Assembly (NCBI GenBank): GCA_035296965.1
Contig: DATGZX010000146.1
Span: 41,503 to 105,502 of the forward strand
Reading direction: 5' to 3'
DNA: 64,000 nt
DNA from: DATGZX01 sp035296965
Lineage (GTDB): Bacteria > Planctomycetota > Planctomycetia > Gemmatales > Gemmataceae
Part shown: positions 7,400 to 14,774 of the stretch, piece after piece
Layout: each line of letters opens with the position of its first letter
How positions within the stretch are numbered: the stretch's first letter is position 1
Position numbers and translations under genes: made by a program
The notes under the pieces: model-generated
What the model was told of the DNA's origin: nothing
Database searches by the model: none
The model's input: the letters and a program-made list of their open reading frames with translations, nothing else

Positions 7400-9490
7400 G
7401 TGCGTCTAACCTTGCGAACTCTCTTGGCCTATCTGGACGACACCCTGGAACCAGCGCAAACGAAGCTAATCGGCCAGAAGGTTGCGGAGAGCGACGCGGC
7501 CCAGGAACTGATCGCAAGGATCAAGCAAGTTGCGCGGCGCCGCCGGCTGACGACCCCTGCGGCAGCTGGGTCCGGCGCCAAACTAGACGCGAACATTATC
7601 GCGGAGTATCTCGACAACGTTCTCGCCTCGGAGAATCTAGCTGAAGTCGAGGAAACCTGCCTTTCGTCGGACGTTCATCTGGCCGAAGTGGCAGCGTGCC
7701 ACCAGATCTTGACGCTCGTTCTTGGCGAGCCGGCTCTGGTTCCGCCGACGGCCCGCCAGCGCATGTACGGGCTCATCCGGGGCAAAGAATCGATCCCCGA
7801 CCGCAAGCCTGCTCCTGCTGCCATCGGTCAGGGCGCTATCAATGCCGCTGACCTGCATAACGACGAAGCCGACGAAGCGTTACTTCTCGGACTCCCGCTA
7901 TACCGGCAGGGGAGTTTGTCCCGCTGGCTGGTTCCCGCGGCTGCGGCAGTCCTTCTCCTGGGTGCTGGATTCGCCATCTGGATGGCCATCACTTGGGCGC
8001 GCGAGAAGGAGCTCGCGAAACCATCTAGCAACTTCGCCAACGCGACTCCTGATGAGCGTTCAAATCCATTGGAGCCATTGACTACCCCCAAGCCAGAAAC
8101 CGAGTCCCAGCCCCGGAAGGAGTCGACGCCTCAGCAGCATCCTACTCCTGTCGCCGCCGGCATCAATAATTCCAAGCGGGCCGATAGTTCCGAACCAGCG
8201 AAGCATGATGAAAAGCCCGCAGAGCAGGCCGTTGACCTCAAGCCGAGCCCGCCACCTCGAGCTCAGCCTCCAAGCAAGGACCGTCGCGAGTTAGGCAAAA
8301 CTGTTTTGGTGGCCCCGTGTGTGCTCCTGCAGCAAAGTGCGGAGACCGGGTCGTGGCAGCGCCTGAGCCCGGAAAAGAGGATTTCGTCCCTGGATCAGCT
8401 CGTCAGCTTGCCTGGTTACAGGAGCGACCTGCGACTGGACACGGGCGTCCAGCTACAGCTTTGGGGCAATCTTCCACAGTTCTCGCGAACTTCGACTCCG
8501 GTTCTTGAAAGCGTCGTCACCTTGTACTCCAACCCATCCTTCGACCTGGACTTCAAGCTCGATCACGGTCGTGTTTTGTTGACCAATCGCAAAGAAGAGG
8601 GGCCCGCTCGCGTTCGCGTTCGTTTTCACGACGAAGTTTGGGATTTGACGCTCGAAGATAAGAACACGGAGGTGGTCATCGAACTCTTCGGCATCTGCTT
8701 ACCCTACTCTGCGGAACCCGGCGGCGGCGAGCCGGAAGTCCTCACGTTCCTTTACGCTCTCAAAGGCCAGGTGCAGTTGCGCGTTCGCTATGAGACGCAT
8801 TTATTGAGAAGCATCAGCGCTTTCCAGTGGGACAGTCTCGCCGGAGCGGCGGCTCACCCGGAGTCGCTGGAGCGGCCGCCCGACTGGTATGCGAAGGGGC
8901 CGGCCCAGGGGCCGGCCATGCTGAGCATGCAAAGTGCCGTGAAGGAGATGAGTCAGCGTCTGATAGCCAAGGATCGCATCGATATCGTCGTCGCGGAGGC
9001 GATGAAGGATCCGATCAATGTCGGCAGCAGAGTCCTTGCTGTTCGCTGCCTGGGCGCTATGACCGAATTCGGTAAACTTTTGGACGCCCTTGGTGATGAG
9101 AAGCACGTGGATGTGCGCATGGTGGCGCTCGAGGAGCTTCGGCATTTGCTGGGGCTTTCCGCCGCGAATGACACGCTCCTGCACAACTCCTTGCGGCAAA
9201 AGAATTACTCCGAGGCGCAGGCGCAAACAGTCATGCAGCTCTTGCACGGCTTCTCTCCAGCCCAGTGGGCCGATCCCACAACACGGGCCACGACCGTGGA
9301 GTACCTCAATCACGAGAAGGCCACCATCCGCCAGTTGACTCATGCCCTACTGTGTGCATTGGTTCCCGAAGGTCAGAAGATACCTTACGATCCCGTCGGG
9401 GATAGCGAGCAGCGCGACCGGGGCGCCAAAGAGTGGCAGAAGGTAGTTATTGGGGGCAAGCCGGCCGCCAAACTAGACAAATCGAAATAA
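7400..9490 (+). CDS. Membrane-anchored protein with two anti-sigma-like N-terminal segments and HEAT-like C-terminus
   Basis: The start is taken as GTG 7400, which has GGAGG at 7386-7390; the reading frame opens at TTG 7367, but that has no ribosome site. The 696-residue product begins with two related helical segments: LLAYLDDTLEPAQ (about residues 6-18) and IAEYLDNVLASENLAEVEE (about 64-82). Each is followed by a helix resembling zinc-free anti-sigma domains. One transmembrane helix (about residues 180-205, WLVPAAAAVLLLGAGFAIWM) follows, then a Pro/Glu-rich linker. A beta-rich domain (about 290-490) comes next, and the C-terminal 170 residues are helical, HEAT-like. The region outside the membrane is thus most of the protein. 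It converges with an ECF sigma gene at 9811-10431. Function is unknown. Confidence 0.8.
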   Translation: MRLTLRTLLAYLDDTLEPAQTKLIGQKVAESDAAQELIARIKQVARRRRLTTPAAAGSGAKLDANIIAEYLDNVLASENLAEVEETCLSSDVHLAEVAACHQILTLVLGEPALVPPTARQRMYGLIRGKESIPDRKPAPAAIGQGAINAADLHNDEADEALLLGLPLYRQGSLSRWLVPAAAAVLLLGAGFAIWMAITWAREKELAKPSSNFANATPDERSNPLEPLTTPKPETESQPRKESTPQQHPTPVAAGINNSKRADSSEPAKHDEKPAEQAVDLKPSPPPRAQPPSKDRRELGKTVLVAPCVLLQQSAETGSWQRLSPEKRISSLDQLVSLPGYRSDLRLDTGVQLQLWGNLPQFSRTSTPVLESVVTLYSNPSFDLDFKLDHGRVLLTNRKEEGPARVRVRFHDEVWDLTLEDKNTEVVIELFGICLPYSAEPGGGEPEVLTFLYALKGQVQLRVRYETHLLRSISAFQWDSLAGAAAHPESLERPPDWYAKGPAQGPAMLSMQSAVKEMSQRLIAKDRIDIVVAEAMKDPINVGSRVLAVRCLGAMTEFGKLLDALGDEKHVDVRMVALEELRHLLGLSAANDTLLHNSLRQKNYSEAQAQTVMQLLHGFSPAQWADPTTRATTVEYLNHEKATIRQLTHALLCALVPEGQKIPYDPVGDSEQRDRGAKEWQKVVIGGKPAAKLDKSK

Positions 9491-9503
9491 AGTGCCGGGC
9501 TGT

Positions 9504-9642
9504 TAGACTTAGCGCGGTCAAGAATGAGACTTCGCCCTGTAGCCGCATTCGCCAGAATGCGGGGGAAACCGTGAGAGATAGCCCGCATTCTGGCGAATGC
9601 GGCTACGGTCTGCGGGCATCAGTATTGACCGTTCGCAGTATA
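9504..9642. mobile_element. MITE-like palindromic element, copy 1
   Basis: This 139-bp element has terminal inverted repeats, with inner parts CGGTCAA (9515-9521) and TTGACCG (9625-9631), and an internal perfect inverted repeat of 25 bases (9539-9563 against 9582-9606). The same element lies at 22830-22968 in the opposite orientation. The right end finishes CAGTATA; the left end (TAGACTT) is degenerate compared with TATACGG in the other copy. No transposase is encoded. It sits 13 bp after the stop of the 7400-9490 gene and may also act as a terminator hairpin. Confidence 0.8.
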
Positions 9643-9810
9643 GACGGAGGACTTCGTCACCAGCGCGCGCAAAATAGGGGGAATTGTGGGCAACCGTCCT
9701 GCAGATCGCTGCTGAAATGCTTGAAGCAAGCTTGATTAGAGCGCAGCTGGCGAATGGACAGGTGGGTGAGGAGACGCAATACTCCTCATGCCGGGCAAGA
9801 AACCGCCTGT

Positions 9811-10431
9811 CTACATACCTGGGCTTTCAGCAGGCGGGCGCGGTGCCGGCCTATTAGGGGGAGCGTGCTTCATTCCCTTGCGCAAGCGCTTACGTGCCCG
9901 CGAGAGGATCGGCCCGATGCTGTTCACGGGAATGTGAAGTTCCGTGCTGATTTCTTCGTAACTGCGTCCCTCCAGATATGAAAGACGCACGACCTGGCGC
10001 TCGCGGGCGGGGAGCTTGTTGAGCAGCTTCTGGATTTCTTCTAACCGCTCCAGGCCTGCTTCCGCCTTTGCCGGTTCTTCCGGTTCCGCGCCCTGCCCGT
10101 CAACCCGGGGCTGCACCTCGCGTGCGGCCAGCCTGCGTGCCAATTCATGAACGCAAATGCGTCTGGCAATTACAGTAAGGTACGTAGCCAGGCTGCTCTG
10201 CCCACGGAACTGACGAAGGATCGCGTACTCATCCGAAACGATCTGCAATAGGATTTCCGCAGCCACGTCTTCCGTTTCTTCCGGACGAAGCGGCGTGCTG
10301 CGCAGGTATGAAGTGTGTTGAATAACGTGATAGATAAGACCCAGGAAACGATCGACAAAATCGTTCCAGGCGCCTGCATCGTGGTTCAAGCAGCGCTGCA
10401 GTAGTGCGCGGTCCACGGCGGTTAAGGCCAC
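9811..10431 (-). CDS. ECF-type RNA polymerase sigma factor
   Basis: This 206-residue sigma-70-family protein has region 2 at about residues 20-90 (the core-binding part and RQFRGQSSLATYLTVIARRI) and region 4 at about 135-190 (LPARERQVVRLSYLEGRSYEEISTEL, a helix-turn-helix for the -35 element). The linker is Glu/Pro-rich and the C-terminal tail is Pro-rich and dispensable-looking. The start appears to be GTG at 10431. No zinc-finger anti-sigma gene is next to it. The convergent gene 7400-9490, with anti-sigma-like N-terminal repeats, is a candidate partner, but this is inference from proximity only. It cannot be assigned to a numbered ECF group without a search. Confidence 0.88.
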   Translation of the reverse strand: MALTAVDRALLQRCLNHDAGAWNDFVDRFLGLIYHVIQHTSYLRSTPLRPEETEDVAAEILLQIVSDEYAILRQFRGQSSLATYLTVIARRICVHELARRLAAREVQPRVDGQGAEPEEPAKAEAGLERLEEIQKLLNKLPARERQVVRLSYLEGRSYEEISTELHIPVNSIGPILSRARKRLRKGMKHAPPNRPAPRPPAESPGM

Positions 10432-10570
10432 TGTTTCAATCCCCGATGCAATCTAGCTGGACTTGTGAAAACAACCGCCTCCGTTGCCTCCTGGCGCATC
10501 GCAAATCCTTCAATTACCCAATCATATTCTACCCTTCCCATTTCCTCTGGGGTAGGCCGCGCAGGCGATT

Positions 10571-10996
10571 TCACCCCCTGGAATCGATGCCAGAGCCGTT
10601 AAAACGCCTCCCACCAACTCCCGCGCCGCGGAGCCACCCTCCCCAAAGGAGGCCGTTGAAGCCAAAAGTTAGCAGTTTCCAGTAGAACAGGAACCAGGTA
10701 AAGCCAAGGCCGGCAAGAGCGACCAGCGTGAAATGCACCCGGCCGCTTATGCGCCAGTAATGATTCTTCCATGCGATCATACAGCCGAGGAAGGTGAGCG
10801 CCGCCAAGACGGCACAGAATTGCGGCAAAACCAGGAGACTCCGTAAGAGGGGCGGCAAACCGAACGCAATCTCGTTGGGGTCGCGCACGACATAAGCCAG
10901 GGACGCCGCAAATGCAATGGTCAGTGCAGCCAGCAACCAGGCCAGGCAACTCAACAATCCCGAAAACCAGGTTCGGGTGATACGGGGCGATTTCAA
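10571..10996 (-). CDS. Small membrane protein, similar to the C-terminal membrane domain of some serine hydrolases
   Basis: This 141-residue protein has about four membrane spans (near residues 15-35, 48-72, 85-107 and 108-120). The pattern LRSLLVLPQFCAVLAAL, then MIAWKNHYWRISGRVHFTLV, then FTWFLFYWKLLTFGF closely resembles the membrane tail that I recall at the end of some beta-lactamase-type serine hydrolases. Here no hydrolase domain precedes it: upstream is only 147 bp before the divergent dapL. It may be a stand-alone family member or the remnant of a longer gene. The C-terminal Gly/Arg-rich tail is not conserved-looking. It lies 139 bp upstream of the sigma gene on the same strand. Confidence 0.55.
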   Translation of the reverse strand: MKSPRITRTWFSGLLSCLAWLLAALTIAFAASLAYVVRDPNEIAFGLPPLLRSLLVLPQFCAVLAALTFLGCMIAWKNHYWRISGRVHFTLVALAGLGFTWFLFYWKLLTFGFNGLLWGGWLRGAGVGGRRFNGSGIDSRG

Positions 10997-11143
10997 TCCC
11001 CTCCTGGCTGCCTCCCCGTGCTCCCAGAGCGCTCACGGAGAGGAATGCCTCACTTCAGGGGACAACCACAGCGCTCCCTCTGGGAGGAGGCGTCCACATT
11101 TGCTATCTTGTCACAGGACCGGAGGATGCGAGGAACCAAGCTC

Positions 11144-12388
11144 ATGACAATTTCGAGTGCCGACCCGTGGTTTCAATCCCTGTTTGCCGAGCGAATTGGC
11201 GGTGCAAATTATGGCAAAGGCACGGAGATCTATAAGTTCGAAAAGATCAAACGTGCCAAACGCACCGCGCTGCAAGCCCATCCCGAACGCAGGCTGCTCG
11301 ATTTCGGCATCGGCGAGAATGACGACATGGCGGACCCGCTCGTCCGGGAAACGCTCAAGCGCGAGGTGGACAAGCTGGAAAACCGTGGCTACGCCGACAA
11401 TGGGATTGCCGCGTTCAAAGAAGCTGCCGCTGCCTTCATGAAGGTTACGTTTGGCATTTCCCTGGATCCCGCGACAGAGATCAACCACGCCATTGGCTCG
11501 AAGCCCGCCCTGGCTATGTTCCCCGCGGCGTTCATCAATCCCGGCGACGTCACTCTCATGACGGTGCCGGGTTATCCGGTTGCCGGCACACACACCAAAT
11601 ACTATGGGGGAGAAGTTTATCGACTGCCACTCAATGAGCAGAACGGTTTCTACCCGGAGCTTGGATCGATCCCCACAGATATCCGCCGCCGGGCCAAGCT
11701 GCTCGTGCTGAACTATCCCAATAGTCCTACGGGCACGGTGGCTACACGCGATTTCTATCGCCAGGTCATCGACTTTGCGCACACGCACCGCATCGTGATT
11801 GTGCAAGACGCAGCCCACATTCTTCTCACCTATGACGGCCCGTCCCTGAGTTTCCTGCAAGTTGACGGTGCTCGTGAAGTGGGTGTAGAGGTTCATTCCC
11901 TGTCCAAGGGATTTAACATGATCGGCTGGCGCATGGCATTTGTTGCTGGCCATCCGAAGATCGTGCAGGCCTTTGCAGATGTGAAGGACAATTGCGATTC
12001 TGGACAGTTCATGGCCATTCAGCAAGCGGCTCGGAGTGCATTGGAGCACCCCGAAATTGCCGATCGTATCCGGGAGAAATACCGCCGCCGCCTCCGGAAG
12101 TTGGTCGCGGCTCTGAATCAAGTTGGTTTCAAGGCAAAGATGCCCGGCGGTTCTTATTTCCTGTACGCACGCGCCCCCAAGGGCTGTGGGGCGCGCCGCT
12201 TTGCAAATGCAGAAGAAGTGTCACAATTCCTCATTGAGGAGCAATCGGTCTGTTGCGTACCATGGGACGATGCCGGTCCCTATCTGCGTTTCTCAGCCAC
12301 GTACCTGGCCAAGGACGAGACGGAAGAGGACGCCTTGATGCGCGAAACCGTGGAGCGGCTCGGAAAACTGCAGTTTCAATTTGCCTAG
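11144..12388 (+). CDS. dapL: LL-diaminopimelate aminotransferase (class I/II PLP aminotransferase)
   Basis: This 414-residue aminotransferase converts tetrahydrodipicolinate to LL-diaminopimelate in one step, for lysine and peptidoglycan. Features: the N-terminal YGKGTEIYKFEKIKRAK of the DapL type, LDFGIGENDDMADPLV, NHAIGSKPALAMFP, NYPNSPTGTVA near residue 190, VQDAAH with the PLP-pyridine Asp, and the PLP lysine in SLSKGFNMIGWRMAF near residue 255. The ATG at 11144 is preceded by GCGAGG at a 10-base distance; an upstream ATG at 11126 abuts a GGAGG too closely. dapA lies at 23800-24690, which supports the pathway. A related aminotransferase of another substrate remains possible, but the fit to DapL is good. 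Confidence 0.85.
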   Translation: MTISSADPWFQSLFAERIGGANYGKGTEIYKFEKIKRAKRTALQAHPERRLLDFGIGENDDMADPLVRETLKREVDKLENRGYADNGIAAFKEAAAAFMKVTFGISLDPATEINHAIGSKPALAMFPAAFINPGDVTLMTVPGYPVAGTHTKYYGGEVYRLPLNEQNGFYPELGSIPTDIRRRAKLLVLNYPNSPTGTVATRDFYRQVIDFAHTHRIVIVQDAAHILLTYDGPSLSFLQVDGAREVGVEVHSLSKGFNMIGWRMAFVAGHPKIVQAFADVKDNCDSGQFMAIQQAARSALEHPEIADRIREKYRRRLRKLVAALNQVGFKAKMPGGSYFLYARAPKGCGARRFANAEEVSQFLIEEQSVCCVPWDDAGPYLRFSATYLAKDETEEDALMRETVERLGKLQFQFA

Positions 12389-12490
12389 CGAACTTTTTAC
12401 GCCGGATGTACAAAGAATGTTGAGCCTTTTTTGCTGGCACGGCATTCACAAGCATATCGACTATCACCCTGTCTACCAGGAATCAGAACC

Positions 12491-13198
12491 ATGCAAGCTT
12501 TTCTGAAATTCATTACGCAGGAATGGTACTTCGCGATTCCCCTTTTCCTCATGTCGGGCAGCGGAATCACGCTGGTCATCTGGCGGATCCTCCTCAACGT
12601 GAATGCAAAAACGAAGATGAACGAGTTCATGCCTGCATTCCAGCAGAAGCTCGAAAAGGAGGGCGTGGACGGCGCCATCCGTTATTGCCGGGCACAGCAA
12701 GGCATGATCCCGAGGAAACTGCTCGCGGCCGGGCTTGAGACTTCGAAACAAGGTCTTGCCGCCATGCGACGGGCGATGGCGAATGTCATTGAATTGGAGA
12801 TTCTCCCTGACCTGAACTTTCTCCTGCCTCCGATTCTGGCACTTGCCAAGATTGCCACGATGGTCGGCCTGCTTCTGACCGTCGTTAGCATGATCAATAC
12901 CTTTAGTGCCATACAGCTGGCAGTCGAGAGCGGGGCGGGAGGCGCTTCGGGCCAATCTGGTGCCATCGGTCTTGCTCTATTCGCGACAGCGCTGGGCTTG
13001 GTGACGGCTATCCCTCTCGTTTTCGCGCATGTGCTCTTCAAATCGTGGATCGCCAATTTCGAAACCGAGATGAAGAAGCGCGCTCAGCAACTTTTGGTAA
13101 TCATCCAGGCGGCCAAACCAGGGTCGGGATCTTCATCGACCTCCTCGTCCCCGAAGGTGGCTCCTCTCGATCCTTCCTCTTTCTCTCCTCGCAAATAG
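12491..13198 (+). CDS. exbB: ExbB/TolQ/MotA-family proton channel protein
   Basis: This 235-residue protein has three membrane helices: about residues 10-32, then the long pair at about 115-140 (LPPILALAKIATMVGLLLTVVS) and 155-185 (GAIGLALFATALGLVTAIPLVF). This layout is that of ExbB/TolQ. With ExbD it forms the proton-conducting motor that energises TonB- or Tol-type transport across the periplasm. The C-terminus is Ser/Pro-rich and cytoplasmic. The start at 12491 follows an AGGA box. It is the first gene of exbB-exbD-exbD, 18 bp before the next gene, and lies about 100 bp after dapL, probably as a separate transcription unit. Confidence 0.88.
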   Translation: MQAFLKFITQEWYFAIPLFLMSGSGITLVIWRILLNVNAKTKMNEFMPAFQQKLEKEGVDGAIRYCRAQQGMIPRKLLAAGLETSKQGLAAMRRAMANVIELEILPDLNFLLPPILALAKIATMVGLLLTVVSMINTFSAIQLAVESGAGGASGQSGAIGLALFATALGLVTAIPLVFAHVLFKSWIANFETEMKKRAQQLLVIIQAAKPGSGSSSTSSSPKVAPLDPSSFSPRK

Positions 13199-13216
13199 AA
13201 GGAAGGAGTCTGGGCC

Positions 13217-13927
13217 ATGGCGGAACAACGTCAGTTCATCGACGTCTGGATCACCGAGACCAACAGCGTTTACCGGGAAGTTCCCTATACGGTGGTCGCC
13301 GACTGGGTACAGCAAGGACGCCTGCTTGAAGACGACATGCTGCGGAACTCCGGTACGGCAGAATGGCAACCATTGCACTCGGTGCCTGCGTTTGCCGCGT
13401 ATCTTCCCAGGGAAGAACAGTATCGAACCGAGGATAAGGCGGAAGCTCTCGAGCCGGTCCAGGTCGATTTTATCTGGAAGGCCAGGCAAGCAGACGAGGA
13501 CGAAGACGTCGATATGATTCCGCTCATCGATGTCAGTCTCGTGCTGCTGATTTTCTTTATGATGACAGCGACAGTTGCCGGTGCCGCATCACTAATCAAT
13601 ACACCCTTTGCCTCTCACGGCGCACAGCTCATCAACGACCCGCGTTCCTATTGGATCGGAATCACCCAAACGGCTGATCGCACGCCCCTTTATTCGTTGG
13701 CCCAGGCCGACCAGAGCCCCTCGAAGGAGAACGTGAACCTCACGGAAAAGGAGGTTATGGCACAGCTGGATGAAAAGCTCAAAGAAGGGCCCGCGGTGGT
13801 CACCATCAAGGCCGATAAGGAATTGCCGTATGACATCATCAGGAAGATGACTGTGAACCTCGAATTGAGGAGGGGGAAGGTCCGCATGACCTATGCGGGC
13901 GTCAGCGAGAAAAGGGAGAACCAATGA
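13217..13927 (+). CDS. exbD: ExbD/TolR-family protein with N-terminal GYF_2-like domain
   Basis: This 236-residue protein has an unusual N-terminal extension. Residues about 8-60 (VWITETNSVYREVPYTVVAD, then a Trp-centred strand and SGTAEWQPLHSVPAF) resemble the GYF_2 domain. An acidic linker, then DVDMIPLIDVSLVLLIFFMM near residue 95 is the single TolR/ExbD membrane helix with its proton-carrying aspartate. About 115 periplasmic residues follow, ending with an ExbD-type C-terminal strand-helix. ExbD's N-terminus faces the cytoplasm, so the GYF-like domain would be cytosolic. AAGGAG precedes the ATG. It overlaps the next gene by ATGA, so the two are translationally coupled. Confidence 0.87.
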   Translation: MAEQRQFIDVWITETNSVYREVPYTVVADWVQQGRLLEDDMLRNSGTAEWQPLHSVPAFAAYLPREEQYRTEDKAEALEPVQVDFIWKARQADEDEDVDMIPLIDVSLVLLIFFMMTATVAGAASLINTPFASHGAQLINDPRSYWIGITQTADRTPLYSLAQADQSPSKENVNLTEKEVMAQLDEKLKEGPAVVTIKADKELPYDIIRKMTVNLELRRGKVRMTYAGVSEKRENQ

Positions 13928-14568
13928 CCTGGAACATCCGCCATCAGGGATCACCTCGTTCGATCGAAGGCTTGACCGTGGCGCAGGTGGTCGACGGGCT
14001 CCAGGACGGACTCTGGGAAGCGACCGATGAGGTGATGGGCCCGAACGATGCCAACTGGGTTGCCCTGGAGAACCATCCACAGTTCGCGGATTTGGCCATG
14101 GATCTGGAGGCCGCTCAGCCCAAGCATTACGACGATGAAACCCGCCTGGACATGAATCCCCTGATCGATGTCTGCCTCGTGCTCCTAATCTTCTTCATTC
14201 TGACCACGAGTTACGCTGCGCTTCAAAAAGTACTCGAACTGCCCGGAATCACTTCGAAGAAACTCGAAGGACATGTCGCGATAACGAACGATAAAGTCAA
14301 AGACCTGATGGTGAAGGTTAATGTGCGCCACGAAAACGGCAAGTCGGTCATCCGCGTCGAGGACACGGTAGTGGAGCCGGAAGGCTTGGTCACGGCGCTT
14401 GGCGGCTTTTACAGGCCCGACAAACGCAAAAAGACCGACATCCTCTTGGATGCCGACCTAACGGTTGACTGGGGAACCATCGTCCTGATCCAGGACGCAG
14501 CGAAGGGGGCTGGCATGGAAAGGGTTCACTTCTTGGACACATCGAGTGTGCCAGTGCCGATCAAGTAA
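13924..14568 (+). CDS. exbD: Second ExbD/TolR-family protein with GYF_2-like N-terminus
   Basis: This 214-residue paralogue of the preceding protein starts at the ATGA overlap (13924-13927). Residues about 1-55 again look like a GYF_2 domain: IEGLTVAQVVDGLQDGLWEA, then a DANWVALENHPQF strand. Residues about 76-98 (RLDMNPLIDVCLVLLIFFIL) form the ExbD membrane helix with its conserved Asp. The periplasmic domain of about 110 residues differs in sequence from the first ExbD. Paired non-identical ExbD proteins would form a hetero-oligomeric stator element around one ExbB. No third gene follows on this strand; the TonB-like gene converges from the other side. Confidence 0.87.
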   Translation: MTWNIRHQGSPRSIEGLTVAQVVDGLQDGLWEATDEVMGPNDANWVALENHPQFADLAMDLEAAQPKHYDDETRLDMNPLIDVCLVLLIFFILTTSYAALQKVLELPGITSKKLEGHVAITNDKVKDLMVKVNVRHENGKSVIRVEDTVVEPEGLVTALGGFYRPDKRKKTDILLDADLTVDWGTIVLIQDAAKGAGMERVHFLDTSSVPVPIK

Positions 14569-14629
14569 ATCGGCCACGATGCAAAAACAACTGAATTCTT
14601 GGGCTCAGTCAGAGGATATTTGAAGGGTG

Positions 14630-14650
14630 GGACGGTTTGCCAAACCGTCC
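14630..14650. terminator. Hairpin between convergent genes
   Basis: The perfect inverted repeat GGACGGTTT / AAACCGTCC has a GCC loop. It lies 62 bp after the second exbD and 124 bp before the end of the convergent TonB-like gene. There is no long T-run, so terminator function is inferred from stem strength and location; it may instead be a dispersed palindrome. Confidence 0.4.
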
Positions 14651-14774
14651 TTACGCGACTGACCGGCGATACTGAAGAAGACCGGCTGGGGTGGCAGCAA
14701 GAAGTCGCATCGCTCTGCAACGAGTTTTCTCTTTCGGCAGCGACAGGGCTACTGCCAGGCTCAAGCGGGGGCGA

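Noticed and set aside
9433..9735. Small open frame reading ...SAVKNETSPCSRIRQNAG...
   Set aside because: It is a translation of the palindromic element; nearly the same peptide appears at the inverted copy, so it is repeat-derived.
9757..9811. Hairpin at the end of the sigma gene as a terminator
   Set aside because: The stem (GACAGGTGG / CCGCCTGTC with inner TGAGGAG / CTCCTCA) is imperfect, overlaps the stop codon and has no T-run.
11111..12121. A 336-codon open frame on the minus strand
   Set aside because: It lies wholly antisense to dapL, which has all PLP motifs; such frames are common in GC-rich genes.
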